Positions 1 to 11,965 of a stretch of 64,000 nucleotides of DNA are shown here, piece after piece; the stretch's first letter is position 1; the number at the start of each line of letters is the position of its first letter. Origin of the DNA: Bisporella sp. PMI_857. Its lineage: Eukaryota > Ascomycota > Leotiomycetes > Helotiales > Helotiaceae. The notes beneath the pieces were generated by a model. The model did not search any database, was not told where the DNA came from, and was given only the letters and a program-made list of their open reading frames with translations. The stretch is from positions 372,001-436,000 of the forward strand of contig JAJSPD010000005.1 in the NCBI GenBank assembly GCA_021307315.1, read 5' to 3'. A program made the translations under genes and the position numbers.

Positions 1-2622
1 CCACTCTGGTCTAATGAGTCTAAAACCAATGTGAAGGGACTCGCTCCGTCGCGAAGGTTCAAGAGCTTCTGAAAAAGAAGAGTGTTATGCGTCCTCCTTT
101 GTTGTAATGGAGACGGCGCCATTTTGATATGTTGATGGAGATTACTAAGTGGTGTAGTGGTTTGCGATTGTGATTGCGATTAATTCTACAGGAATTTGAT
201 GTTCCACCACCCGCAGGCAAAAAAAAGGGGGCAGCTCTCCCTTTTACCAGACTTCCCCACTAGAAATACCTGCTAACTCAACGAATGCAAGATGATACCT
301 ATATTTTAGTTTAGAGAAGCTCAGCCTCTGCATAAACCATTGGGCATTTACCAAGTTGACAATACTTTACTCATAGTGTCAAATCCGACACGTCGGCAGT
401 TCGACACTGGCACATTCATGATGTGTGCTGATGTGCGGCTAAGTAGCTGACAAGTGCAAAATATTTCAACAGATATCATACTTATAGCCGGGCACTGCAA
501 GGCTGTCAATGAATGAAGACGATTCTATTTCGGCATGATGCCTTCAGTGAGAATATTTGAACGACTGATTTAAAAGTTGCCATACTCCGGTAATGATATT
601 ACTTCGGATGTTACCAGCTTTGCCTTCCTCTTGCGAATTGGGAAGAAAACCAAACTCTTTTGCCGATTTTCTCTTGCGGGAGGGGAAAGAGGGATGCCAG
701 ACAACACTTGAGCATTCCTTGTGTCACGGAGAATTAAGGGTGTATATGTATCATTGTAGCATGTTGGCCATCAGTGGATTCACTTTTGGTTGCATGGTGC
801 AGTGATGGCATTTCCCGCAACACCTTGGCTATGCATTCAAACTCTATATTGAAGAAGCAGACTTGGCCTAGCCGGTCCTGAACGTGGTAAGTATCTGCCC
901 ATGAATCACACAGCAGTCTTCTGATGTGGTTATAGCCTACATTTTTTACTGGGGACCCTACCGAATTTGTATCTGCTGTTCATGCAGATGGGCGTAGTAG
1001 TCCTCAGACAAATAGATATGCCTGACCCAAACAATGTGAGCAGAATGATGTCTCTCGAAAAGAGACCTGAATTATTACCTTCTATATTTACTTGAGTATA
1101 TATTGTAAGCTAAGATATTCGATTCATACTGACCAAAGACGAACATTTCAATAAGAGCCCCCAAGGCTACCGACTTCTGATATCTCTATTCAGCAGCCGG
1201 GGGGCTCCTGCGAATTATCGAACATAAGACATCTTCAGTGTCAACACTTCCAAGTTCACAATACCGGTATTTGGATGTGGCCATAAATTTTGATCTATGG
1301 GCTGATGAAACAGCAGGACAGGAATGTTTCACCATGTTAGGATTCACAAAGAAGCCAACAAGAAAGGCATAACCTCACTGAGCAGGAATTGTCCTCTATT
1401 CGAGGTGCGAATTCTGGATCATTCACAGAGATCTTCGACCCGCCATTGATAAGAAAACTACCCATCTTGGAAAGCCTATGGGCTGTTAATTGATACAAGG
1501 GAAAACTGATGGGTTGCCTCATCATAGTTTTCTGGCCGAGTCAGTCCTTAATGCGTTTCCTTGGGTAGGGTCCTTCGCTTCGCTTCGGTTTCCTTCCTGA
1601 TCCATTCCCCGAGAAACCTGACAACTCTTCGAAAGATTGCTGATAGATCTGGTCAGCAGTGATCGCGAACTGGGACAGTAGAAGCAGTGTACGGAAATGT
1701 AGTAGACAACATTCATACTTACTGTACGATTCTTTCCTTATATCTTCGACTAGTACACTCAATGCATTCGGGATGGTCGAAATAAAGCTTTCTTGCTGTC
1801 TCGTTTCTCTTCCCAGCTCTGTCCAAAATTCTCTCGGCTCAACAAGATCTGATAGCTATCGTTTTTGGCATCTACTCGAGATAAATTCTGCATTTCGAAC
1901 TGCCTGAACCCCATACCAATGCTTCTGAAGTATGACTGATAATATTGCATCTTCTATTAGGATACTAAGCATATGTAGTTCAAGCGACCAATACCATGAC
2001 ACAATATTTCAGCTTCAAGTTAGTTAAGAGAATAGGGATTTGAGCCTCATGCCAATAATAATATATTGGCAAGGGCAGCTTGGCACGGCCTTAAATGCCT
2101 CCTGCCCTCCTGTCCACGATCGTGCGAACTACTAAGTGCATCCAGTTTCTTTCTTGTGAAGATTAAGGGCAGCTGAAACCTTGAAAGTAGCCGGGCAAGC
2201 TGTAATTGCTTGCTTGTCGACTAAGTTCCTATGGAGGACGATTTGCAAAGAGAGCGTTTCAAGTCATAAATGGGCCAGGATACTGATTCTCGTTTTCGAT
2301 ATGGTATGCACGTGATGATCAGTGCTGTTTTGAAGGGTCATATTGGTCATATCTTGTAGGCCGACTACTGTAGGCCTGAAAGATGTGTTGTAAACCCCAT
2401 TTCAAGTCACCGCGCTCGCCCTCATGTACATGAATGGTCAGGTATCCGCCCTCCAATCTTCAATGCCACGCTTTGCCAGCACCAAAGTTAAGTTCCCACT
2501 AAATCTTTAAATCGCCGCCTACATAATGCCTAGTTTATCTATAGATGTTTGCCTACTTCCTCATGCGAAGAGCAGCCTTCCCCGCCTCTGGGAAGTGATG
2601 ATCTCCTAAGGCTCTGGGGACG
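1..2622. other. Gene-poor intergenic stretch, left edge
   Basis: No ORF here is long enough or familiar enough to call a gene. Short minus-strand open frames at about 1522-1950 have a mildly coding-like composition but share no frame and show no convincing splice joins, so a decayed gene is possible. The last few hundred bases should hold the promoter and leader of the C2H2-finger gene. Confidence 0.6.
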
Positions 2623-5600
2623 ATGGATCATCCCAGCGACACCGTTGACCCGGCTCGTCTCAGTTTGAATTATGACCATGGAGAATTATGCCTGAGTAAC
2701 CTCGAGCTCTGGCCTTATTCTACAATTAGTAAGTTATCATTCTCTCCTCTGAAGAATCATGTGTCTGTTTCGATCCTTTCCTGTCCTGTCCTGCTTTCAA
2801 TTATGGTCACGTGGCTACATGTTGATTTACTCAATAGATGATCAAACACGGGAGGAAGACCAGTTTGCTGCCCACGATACGTTCAATCCAGCATGCCCAT
2901 GCAATATATGCTTTGAAAAATCAGCGCCAACTTTGGATTATAGGTCAGCGACCAATATCGGTGTTGAAATCGCAAGAAACTCTTTCCCTACCTTTGAAAT
3001 GATTCCCGGTGAAGTTCATCCATCTCCAGGTGTGCCTTCACAAAATTTATTCTTTCTCGACGTGGGCAATACTGTTCCAGTTCCAGTCACTTCGAATGAC
3101 AAAGGCAAACGAAAGGCTTCAAGTCCTGGAATCCCAGTGGAGGATATCAGGAACGCCATTTATCGTTTAAACACGATTCAGCAGGATCCGGCGGCCAGAT
3201 CTCAGGCACTAAGAGAGACTATACTCGACCTGGAGTCGCTTATTCAAAACGGGCATGGCGGAAGCCCACGCAAATCCTTAAAGTGCTGCCCTGCAACCCT
3301 TACTGGCTGTGGCCGAAGATCAGACATTAGCATGGAGCCACTGTCCTCGATATATGGGGGAAATTGCAACCTTGATATAGACTTCCGCAGCTCTCGTCAT
3401 AATATAATTTCGCTGTTAGCCTCGCCCAAAAATGATGTGCATAATGAAAGGACATATGACTTTCCTGAAACACTGCAAGCCAATGATACTATCTACCACT
3501 GCACTCATGCACGTTGCTCTTCTGCGTTCAGCGATGCAACTGATTGGAGGAGACATGAAGAAGGAGTTCACTGGAAAACAACTATGTACATGTGTCTACT
3601 ATGCGACGATGGTATCAATGATCTTGAAGGGAACTTGCGATGTTTCTGTTGTTTGACAATAATGCCAGACATCGGCGTCCTTCGAACGCATTATTTGAGT
3701 TGCGAGGACGCAAGAAGGGCTCGTCCGGTGTGGCCGCGAAAAGACAAATTAATTGGCCATCTACGAAAAAAACACCCTGATGATTGGCAGCAGTTTGGCA
3801 GTCAAACTTCAGAGTGGAAGTACAACCTTCACAGTGACTGGCCAAGAGAATGCGGATTTTGTGGCATATTCTTTGCTGAATGGAAGCCTCGAGCAGGTCA
3901 TGTAGGGCACCATTTTCTGAAGGGATCTAAAATATCCCAGTGGAGAATACCTTTTCCTGGGCCAAAGGATGCAGCTGCAGTACCAGATATCCGGCCAAGC
4001 GACGATGAGTCCGACAACGATGATGAGGATGATGAGGATAATGACGATGATGACGATGATGACGATGATAATGACGATGATAATAGCGACGATAGCAATG
4101 ATGACCACCATAAAGCTAGTGGCGAAAGGGACCATATAAAAGTTACATCGAATAAACAACCTGTAAACAACTCTGCTGGGACATCTAATGATACCACCTA
4201 CGACTGTCATACCATGTTCCACGTTGACGAGAAGTGCCTCGCAAAAGCACTTCTTAACCTGTCGCTGGCAGAGCCAGCTCAATACTCGGATGTCACACCT
4301 TCACCGAGAGCAATAGAATCAGATGAAGCACCTCTTGAGATACAGGCATACGAATCCTTAACAGAGGATACATCAAAGAACACGATGCCGAATTCAGAAA
4401 ATCTAAGCGAACTTTCATCATTCTATAAGAGGCCTCAGCTATCCTGCAGACGCTCTATAGGGTCATTTGTCACTAGCGCCTCATCGGTCATATCTACAGA
4501 CTCATCTGCGAGTTTTCAAAGAAGTGTTTCTCATCAGAGCTATGCTGCCTCTGTTGCAAGCGATTTATCCAGCTCGCCAAGTGTACCAGCATCGCAAAAT
4601 GTGCAGTTGCCAGCACAAGTTACGCTGAGTCATTTGCTTTCCACAATGCCATTTAATTATGACTATGATCTTCCTTGTGAATTTGCTTTTCTTGGCTGCC
4701 ATGTAAATATCCATCCCGCTTGGTTGGAAGAATGGATTGCGCACTCACTCTCTCACTTCGGCACACTTCCTCCTCCACAAGAAAGCATTTGTATTTTCTG
4801 CGATGATATGTTCAGAAGTCATGGCAATCCCATATCTGCTTGGCGGGATAGAATGATGCATATCGAAGGGCATTACAAGAACCTTGAATGTGGGATACGA
4901 CCCGATTTTTTTGTCATCGAATATATGGGACGAAACAACCTCATATCAGCAGAAGATCTTTCATTTTTCATGGCATACTCAGAAAGGCCGAGTTGCGGCA
5001 ACCTAGTGCCATTAAGTGCACAAAATAATGATATGAGCCTTAGAAAGGAAAGAAAATTTTGGACTTCCCACGATCTGCGTGAGGAGAGAAGAATGCTCAA
5101 GATCATTTCGAAGACGGGTTACAACAATAGACATGCTGATCGGACGAAGTCGCTTGAGGAAATTGGAAAGAGATCTCAGACAAGTACAGAGAAATCTTCC
5201 AGGAAAGTGTTTGAAAGCACTTCTAAAGATCTAACACGCATCCAGACCTATGACACTATCACACTCAGCACAGCTAATGCTTCTTCTGATAGTTTAGATG
5301 CAGAACTTAGTGTCGAAGGAAAAATCATCGAGAATGGCGGCCCGCCTGCGAGTTTTAGCGATTCTGACGTTACTGCTCTTATTAACGAAGGGAGCAGTAC
5401 CCATTCATTCAGCAAATCCAATGGGGATAACGTTTCGTCACTTTTCTCACTCCCGAACATCTCCTGTCCTTCTAGTCTGGCTAGCTCAAATTCTTGCCTC
5501 CCGTCAGAAAATATAATCACCACAACTTCTCTAGAACATGATAGTATGGCAGCGCCCCCAACAGTCGAGGGCATCAACCACGCACTTCGTGTCTCTCGGC

Positions 5601-6048
5601 CGACCACAAATGTGTCTGAGGGAAGGGGATCTACCATCCGTCACAAGGAAAGCTGCATCACGCGCACCCAGGACTCTGGCATGGATGGTCTCCTTTTTTC
5701 TCGTACCTCTCTTTCCCACAGGAGCGGCGATACCAGTTCTGGAGGCTCCGATCAACTATACTCTGCAGGCGACCGCACAGAGCAAAAATATCGAGTTCCT
5801 GATAATAGTGAGTTTTGATATTTCGGAGTGAATTGACATCTTTCTAATGTTGTATACAAGGCAATAAGTATATCAAGTCAACTATTCGTCATTCAGTGGA
5901 GGTAATTAATCATCGAGCATGTATTAATGACCCTCATGCCCCTCGATCATCCGATGCTACATCTTCGCATTACCGCGAGGCCTTAAGAGGATCAAATTAT
6001 TACTCTCGTGACGAATCTCGTAGACATCGTCCAGGTCATGAACTATGA
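2623..6048 (+). CDS. Large C2H2-type zinc-finger protein with acidic tract
   Basis: Exons 2623..2728, 2838..5807 and 5861..6048 give about 1,087 residues. The first intron has a GTAAGT donor; the second has GTGAGT and a TCTAAT branch. Both restore frame exactly. Degenerate C2H2/CCHC-like finger modules lie near residues 255-281, 285-325 and 374-395, and a second pair near 649-716. An almost pure Asp/Glu run sits near residues 420-455, encoded by GAT/GAC/GAG repeats. The rest is Ser-rich and probably disordered. Multi-finger proteins of this kind with spaced, irregular fingers are common in Pezizomycotina and mostly uncharacterised. A nuclear, nucleic-acid-binding role is an inference. The ATG at 2759 lies inside intron 1; the ATG at 2623 is preferred because splicing from it keeps frame. 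Confidence 0.75.
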
Positions 6049-7208
6049 GAATTTCTCCGGACACATATAGCCTTTTGTGAATAGGAATGGCTGATTCCGA
6101 TGGTAAAGCTTGGGTATTAAGAGATTTAATCAATTTTCCAGACTATATTTCATTCAATCGCTTGGTAGTATCCAAATTGATGTAGAAACAGTCTCTGAGG
6201 ATGTAAAAACAAGGAGAGCGACACTGGGCAGGCATGGTGAAAATCATTTAAGATGAAGGATACTATGGTTAGTGCAAAAGTTTTCAATTCTGGCTGATAT
6301 AGGCTGATGAAAGGCGGACGACTTAAATCATTCATAATAGCACAAATCAACTTTCAAATGTAGTTAGTCACTATAGGCCAGCGACTTTTCTTAGAAATAA
6401 TCAGTATGAAGGTAGACCACTCGCATATTTTTAGTGACAGATTAAGTGTATGGTCTAAGCCGCGGCCAGCCTAGATAGATGATTCCCTACCTGAACCAAT
6501 ATATTGAGCAGTAATGGACGCCAGTCAATCCTTGAGCAATTAGGGAACAGCGAATATGTGAGACTTGCAAGTTGGTGGATATCACGCTTTCAGAAAAGCC
6601 GATGGAATTCCAGAAATTTTACTGGTAAGACAGACGGGTAATACAGAGGGAATTAGAAGCTGTGTATAGGAAGAACAAAGAACAATTGAGTAGCAAGACT
6701 AGATCTGAGCATGTACAATCGCGAGAAAGAACAAGAACGATAGTAGCGACAGGAGCCAGGTTTACCGAACGTGGTTATGAAGATAGAAGTAGCTTCTAAT
6801 AAGGCTTTTATACTATCTCATTTATACTATCATGTAACGCAATGCTGACTTGCTCCGTTAAAGAATCGGGATTGATATAATGATAGCTTATTAAGTCCCG
6901 TGATCTGAATACTACATTTTGATCTTCACCCGTTAATTATCCTGGCCCGTCTGCCGCTCCACATCAAGGAAGAAACGGTCTAATTATCATAGAGTCCAGA
7001 GCCAACTTCACATCCGGGTATTTACAATAACGAAGTTACGCAACTGTCTTTGGTCACGTGAAGTGCTCCACTGAAATCTTCCTCTTCACTCCTCGGTGTT
7101 CTTGTTAGTCTCACCACCATTGCCGTATACTATCGGTTATCTCACCTGTAACGGCCAATCTTATAGCTATTGAACCTATCTCATATCCTTTGGTTATATT
7201 CCGGCAAC
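6049..7208. other. Intergenic, AT-rich
   Basis: Both flanking genes read rightward, so this should contain the terminator of the zinc-finger gene and the promoter of the DUF952 gene. A pyrimidine-rich stretch lies just upstream at about 7080-7110. Nothing else is recognised. Confidence 0.6.
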
Positions 7209-7693
7209 ATGACAACACCCACCGCCACCCCGAAATACATATACAAAATCCTTCCTTCTACACCATCACCGCCATTGCCTCTCCCAGAAGCCTTGCCCGT
7301 CTCGGCACTTGATGCACGCGATAAGTTCATCCATATGTCGACATCGCGTCAGATTCTGGGGACGTTACAGAATTTTTTCTCGCGCGAGTCTCACGTCTTC
7401 ATTCTACGGGTGCCTTATGACCGGGTAATGTCACCTTTCCCAATCGTTGGTCTGAATTACTAATCGTTTAATGAAAGGTTGCACAATTCGTGAAATGGGA
7501 GGATGCATCAGGGAAAGAGCCTGATGAAGAGGGTGGAGCTTGGGATTGCGAAGAGAAAGCAGGATATTTTCCTCACATCCATGGTAACGGGATGAGGCTT
7601 GGAAGAGAAGAGACAGATCAGGTAGGAAAATGGGAGAAAGATGACACATGGACCACCGCCTCGTGGCCATTTGATGAGGATATCCCGCAGTAG
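7209..7693 (+). CDS. DUF952 family protein
   Basis: Exons 7209..7424 and 7478..7693 (216 nt each) give 143 residues. The intron has a GTAATG donor and an ACTAAT branch, and joins in phase 0. The start is the ATG at 7209; the open frame upstream begins only at a TTG. The motif KFIHMST near residue 38 matches the 'FIHLS' signature of DUF952 (PF06108), small proteins found in bacteria and fungi whose function is unknown. Length fits a single-domain member. The C-terminal third is acidic and Trp-rich (KWEKDDTWTTASWPFDEDI). There is no signal peptide or membrane segment, so a cytosolic location is likely. Neighbours give no functional clue. Confidence 0.8.
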
Positions 7694-9132
7694 GATAATC
7701 CCTATTTGGGATACAGTTATGGGCTGGCCGAAGAGAGGACCCGGCAGAATGAGTGGCCGACCCATGCGAGGAACTTTTTGCGCCAACACTGCGGCATGCG
7801 ACAAAATCTGGCTTCAACACAGATATTGGTTGTTTTCCTTCTTTTTGACTTCAATGATTGGTACACTTGCATATATAGGACAGCTTCGATTCGCTGGCAC
7901 TGCATCAGTTCGGATAGAACAAGACAACAGGCGCTAGAGCGAACCGAAAAGCCTAATACGATTTGTTCTATCTTCTTTTGGGAAATGTGGTAAATTGCTC
8001 TTTCCCCAAATCTAATTCATCAAAAAGCACTTCTTTCCGTGTTGGAGAGAAACTAGTCATTGGTAGCATAGCGGGCATTTATCTATGTACTGGGACTCAT
8101 GAAAGAAAGAAAACTACAATATCGGGAGTGGCCACGATATGGACTCGACTTCGCCATCAGTAGTGTATGAAGTATTGATCTAGCAAGGGTTAGGAATGAC
8201 AAGACCAGAGGGACGGCCCATAGTTCGAAAGTTCCCTGATTAAGCGAGTGTGGAGTCTATGCAGGGAACTTTTTGACGGACTTGGATGTGACAAAGCATC
8301 GTTTCACAGCGATGCGAAGCATTTACTGTATTTGATCATTAATCTGATATCGTATCTTTTAGCCAGTATTAATTAACGCAAACAACTAATAGGGGAAGCC
8401 TCCCCGTTACTTTACTGAAACTATTGAGCTTCGGTGGCCTCCTTCATAAAGTAGCCTTACCGTTGTCAGCAAAGGCTTTGCTTACACACTCTCAATTTAT
8501 TCCTGCCATTTTCTCCTATCCTTTCCCAGCTTCGTGACAGCTTAGAAGGAGGCTTTGCACTTGTGCCATGACTAGATCCTTTTTTCTGCCTAGAACCAAG
8601 GATATGGTAAGACATCCAACAAAGAGAAAGTTACTTCTGCATCAACACGGTTGCCTAACATCTCAACAGCTCTGAAATCGGCACTCAGCAGGAGTAGATA
8701 ATCGAGAACGATCTATATCATATTTGACGGAGTGCTTGCACTAAAGAAAAAGAGATTGCAGAAGAATTCGTCCCTCTGCTTGACTGAGAGATTTGAACAA
8801 TCAACAGAACGAGATCAGTCAGCGCAAATCAAATGTATCACAAAGAAAACATAGTCTGCCACGCGATTCGATTCTTCAAAGGCAATAGATTTCATATCAG
8901 CTATTGGTGACCTAGCGTCGGGTAAGGATGATCAGACAACACTTGTTAGATCAATTCAAGCCCAAGAGAAGAACAGCCATCGATAACACTGTACGCCAAA
9001 CTCCACGCGGTTTGGAAGCAGCTCCTACAAAGACACAATTCCTCCTTCATAAAGCACGGCCCGCCATCAAAACTTGTGGTCTCATTACATTGAAGTTGGC
9101 AGAGGACCACGCCTGACTTCTTCATCCATTCT
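7694..9132. other. Intergenic between convergent genes
   Basis: The DUF952 gene (+) and the XPA_C-like gene (-) converge here. Only short alternative-start frames are present. No conserved domain, tRNA or repeat was recognised. Confidence 0.6.
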
Positions 9133-9738
9133 CTATCCACGTTTCTTTACCGGTTTCTTGCCATCATCCTCATCCGCATCCTCAGCAAGGCTTTTCCTGG
9201 CTCCCGCACCACGGCTGGGATTCGACCTCGTAGGGACAGCTTTCTCCTTCTTTGGCTTCGCAGCCTCCTTCTCCTCTCTCTTGCGCTTCCTTTCTTCTGC
9301 TTTGGCTTGCTTTTCTGCTTCCTTGGTAGCAGCTTTCTTTTCCCTTTCCTCAGCTTTAGCCTTCTTATCCTCTTCCTTAGCTATCCTTGCTGCCTCCTTG
9401 TCTTCTTCTTTCTCTTTCTTCTCAGCTTCTTTGGCTCGCGCTTCCTCTTCAAGCTTCTTCTTGGCTTCTGGAGCCCTCACCTCAATGTCTTTCAGCTTAT
9501 ACCAGCGGTAATCTGGACCACCAACAAATGCTGGTTTGGCTTCTTTCACCATCTGCAGGCCTTCTAAATCTGCTTCTTTCAGACCAAACTGGTTCTTGAT
9601 ATCCGTGATGCCGATAATAGCATCCTTCCCCGACTTGCGACAGTCCTCGCATTCCTCCTCTTTAGTGAAGGGATTGGGTCGTAACTTGACATCCTCTTTG
9701 GAGCACGTTGCACAGGTACCAGACTTAAGAGGTGACAT
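9133..9738 (-). CDS. Small zinc-ribbon / XPA C-terminal-like protein
   Basis: Uninterrupted ORF of 201 residues starting at an ATG. The N-terminus carries two CxxC pairs (CATC near 9 and CEDC near 31) that could form a zinc ribbon. Residues 44-92 (ITDIKNQFGLKEADLEGLQ, then PDYRWYKLKDIEVRA) resemble the XPA_C domain of the nucleotide-excision-repair protein XPA/Rad14, with the pattern T-x-A/I-K-x-x-[YF]-x-L-x-x-x-D-L. The second half is a Lys/Glu/Ala-rich, probably coiled-coil tail ending in a basic, nuclear-localisation-like KKPVKKRG. At 201 residues it is shorter than Rad14, so it is not the standard XPA orthologue. It may be a DNA- or RNA-binding protein that shares only this domain. The antisense frames are low-complexity shadows. 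Confidence 0.65.
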   Translation of the reverse strand: MSPLKSGTCATCSKEDVKLRPNPFTKEEECEDCRKSGKDAIIGITDIKNQFGLKEADLEGLQMVKEAKPAFVGGPDYRWYKLKDIEVRAPEAKKKLEEEARAKEAEKKEKEEDKEAARIAKEEDKKAKAEEREKKAATKEAEKQAKAEERKRKREEKEAAKPKKEKAVPTRSNPSRGAGARKSLAEDADEDDGKKPVKKRG

Positions 9739-10112
9739 GTTCTCAGAAATATTGTCGGGGAAGTAAGTGATTTTGTGCGAGTGATGTGTTTTAAAGAGGC
9801 ATATTGAAAATTGGTGTAAACTTTGGATTCATAAGCAAGCTTCTTTATGTTGCATCAGCCAAGGGACTATCCGAGCAAGTTCCAATATGAGTATTGAAGC
9901 GAGGATTTAGCGATCTGCTACAGGGCTACTGAACCCCGCAATCTGTTTGAAAAGGACGCTGAAAACAGGTTTCGACCTTTCAGCCTTCTTTCATCACAAC
10001 TTCTTTTGTATTTTATGCTTATTCTCGGACCTTTCTTCAAGCCACTTTATTCTTTGTTTTGACTTTTTACAATACTCCACACAATGCCAACCACTCATTT
10101 ATAGCCGTCTAT
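9739..10112. other. Intergenic; promoter of XPA_C-like gene
   Basis: Both neighbours are on the minus strand. The stretch holds the upstream region of the XPA_C-like gene and the 3' flank of the GNAT gene. No other feature was seen. Confidence 0.5.
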
Positions 10113-10691
10113 CTATTGGGAATTCGTGAATACATCTCCCGGCCCAAATTTTTGCATGATCTCGGTCTTCCCAGGCTCAGGTACAAATATCCGTGCTCCC
10201 AGCATCTTCTCATAGAATTTCTCCGCTTGCTTCCCACCAGCAAACAGCATCGTACTCCTTAAATCCGGCCATTGATTAACCGTCTCGTTGATACAGCCGA
10301 TTAGCCATTTACCCAGTCCCTGTCCTCGGTAGTCAGGTAGGATGAAGACATCTGTGAGGTAGGCCATTGTTGTCTCATCTGTGACTAGACGTGCGAAGCC
10401 AATCTGGTCTAGCTTCTTTCTTTCTGCATCATTTAAGCTTTTGCGCAAGTTGGATCACACATCATTTGGTTTACCTGTGTTCACGGAGGGTTGAGAGATA
10501 TTGCGATAGACGCCGAAGCAGAAAGAATGCGACAGCATCTTCTTCATGCCTTCCTCGGTCATGGTTCTCGTCCAATACATGTAGTCAGAACCGAATGCTT
10601 CGTTGATGACGTCGGGCTGCAGCAGAGCATGTGAGGTAGATATAGTAAACTCGCCTCGCTGCCATTGAGATGGAGCCGTCGTTAGTTCCAT
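10113..10691 (-). CDS. GNAT-family N-acetyltransferase
   Basis: Minus-strand exons 10475..10691 and 10113..10423, 175 residues. The 51-nt intron (10424..10474) has a GTAAAC donor and a GCAG acceptor and keeps frame. The core reads YLTDVFILPDYRGQGLGKWL, with the acetyl-CoA-binding R/Q-x-x-G-x-G signature of motif A, followed by the KFYEKML helix usual at the GNAT C-terminus. An upstream segment with FGSDYMYW is typical of small fungal GNATs of unknown substrate. The start is the ATG at 10691; the open frame runs further up to 10757 but only to a TTG, so an extra 5' exon cannot be excluded. It lies 322 bp from the cupin-like gene in the same orientation. Confidence 0.8.
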
Positions 10692-11013
10692 CTTGAAGTA
10701 TACAGCGTTTCTGATGTCTTCCTGGTAGAATGGATTAAGAAGCTGGCTTCTAGTCAAGAGCCAGTTGTTGATTCATGAGTCAGACCATCAATCTTAAGCG
10801 AGGATTTAGCATTATCTTTCAGGGGCTTGCACTGTACATTCAGAAGGTTATTTGTTTTTGCTTGGCAAACGCTTATATATACTCAGACTTAGATATTAGA
10901 GAAGCTAGAAATCCTTCCCCAAGGAAGGCAATGTGGAAGTGGGGCTTTATCATGAGTTTGGAGCCTATTTCTACTGTGGCTATTCTCCACCGTATTCATT
11001 TGCCTTCGAGCAT
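10692..11013. other. Short intergenic between GNAT and cupin genes
   Basis: Upstream region of the minus-strand GNAT gene and 3' flank of the cupin gene. No other feature recognised. Confidence 0.5.
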
Positions 11014-11965
11014 TCAGGTGGACTTCTTTGATACAGCCTTCTTGCTCTCAAGGTATGCCTTCCAGTCTTCCTCTGACACATATCTCTCGATCATACCATG
11101 CTTGCCTTGCCACTGCGCAATGGACCCAAAAGCAATCTGCATCGCCCAAGGTACTCTCCACCGCAACGATCCAAGCCACCATGCGCCGGGGAACATCACA
11201 CCGACAGAATCAGATTCCGTTCTGATCGAGTGTAAGCATATCTATCGGCAAATCCACCACACGCAATATTCGTTTGGAGGAATTCCGGATGAATAACTTA
11301 CTGAGTCAGCAGAACCTGCCCAATATCCATCGGCACCTTCTTGTCATTGACATCACTCAGGTACAATAAAATCGTGGTGAAGAACGCAGCATCCATCATT
11401 GGAGGATATTTCCCATCCGGGGTCGCCCACATTATCATAGTCGAGTCTTCTTCGGCGTCTGCAACAGGCCAGAACGTGTGCGGCGTCCATGGCACCATTT
11501 CATGGGGTTTCTCGCCAGGAACGTGGATCTGATCTCGTACTTTAGATATCTGACCGGGTGTGGGAGATGATGTTGTCCCTATTTTGCCTGAAAGAACTAC
11601 AAAGGTCTCGGATTGTGTGAAGTGGATATGGAGAGGTGGAGACTGTGGTTGTTAGCCCTGATTAGAGAGGGTTGAAGGTGAGTCTGTATGTCGTACTTGA
11701 GGATGTCCTTTTCCATTTTTACATAAAGGATGGTCATACTTATATATTGCTTTGAGAAGTACCCTACCGGCATGGTATATCAGCTGCATTCTCGAATCAT
11801 CGAGAAATTGCCATGGAGAAATACTCACGATGCATTCCTCCTCGGGTCTGGCTTGAAAAACTCTATCGAGAATGATCCGTTATACAGCACGTATGGGCCA
11901 CCAATCGACTTCTCTGTCGGTTGCAATTTAGAGAGAAATTCAGCATCTGTTCTGTGTTGCACCAT
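11014..11965 (-). CDS. Cupin-fold (RmlC-like) protein
   Basis: Four minus-strand exons, 11829..11965, 11697..11763, 11302..11642 and 11014..11221, give 250 residues with every junction in frame. Introns are 65, 54 and 80 nt, with donors GTGAGT, GTACGA and GTAAGT. The product has PLHIHFTQSETFVVLSGKIG, a cupin motif 1 (H-x-H-x(n)-E-x-F-x-V-L-x-G). It then has VPWTPHTFWPV, equivalent to motif 2 with its metal-ligand histidine. The C-terminus is aromatic and hydrophobic (MFPGAWWLGSLRWRVPWAM), which suggests membrane contact. Many filamentous fungi carry such cupin proteins without known substrate. The enzymatic role is unknown; one metal site is inferred from the conserved His and Glu residues. 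The first exon was found by extending the reading frame and carries the consistent segment YVLYNGSFSIEFFKPDP. Confidence 0.8.

Noticed and set aside
1337..1950. Cluster of short minus-strand frames as a gene
   Set aside because: No consistent joins and no familiar motif; at most a remnant.
3809..4282. 157-codon minus-strand frame with Ile/Val repeats
   Set aside because: Antisense shadow of the GAT/GAC acidic tract in the zinc-finger gene.
9074..9511. 145-codon plus-strand frame rich in Ser/Ala/Leu/Phe
   Set aside because: Antisense of the Lys/Glu coiled-coil part of the XPA_C-like gene.
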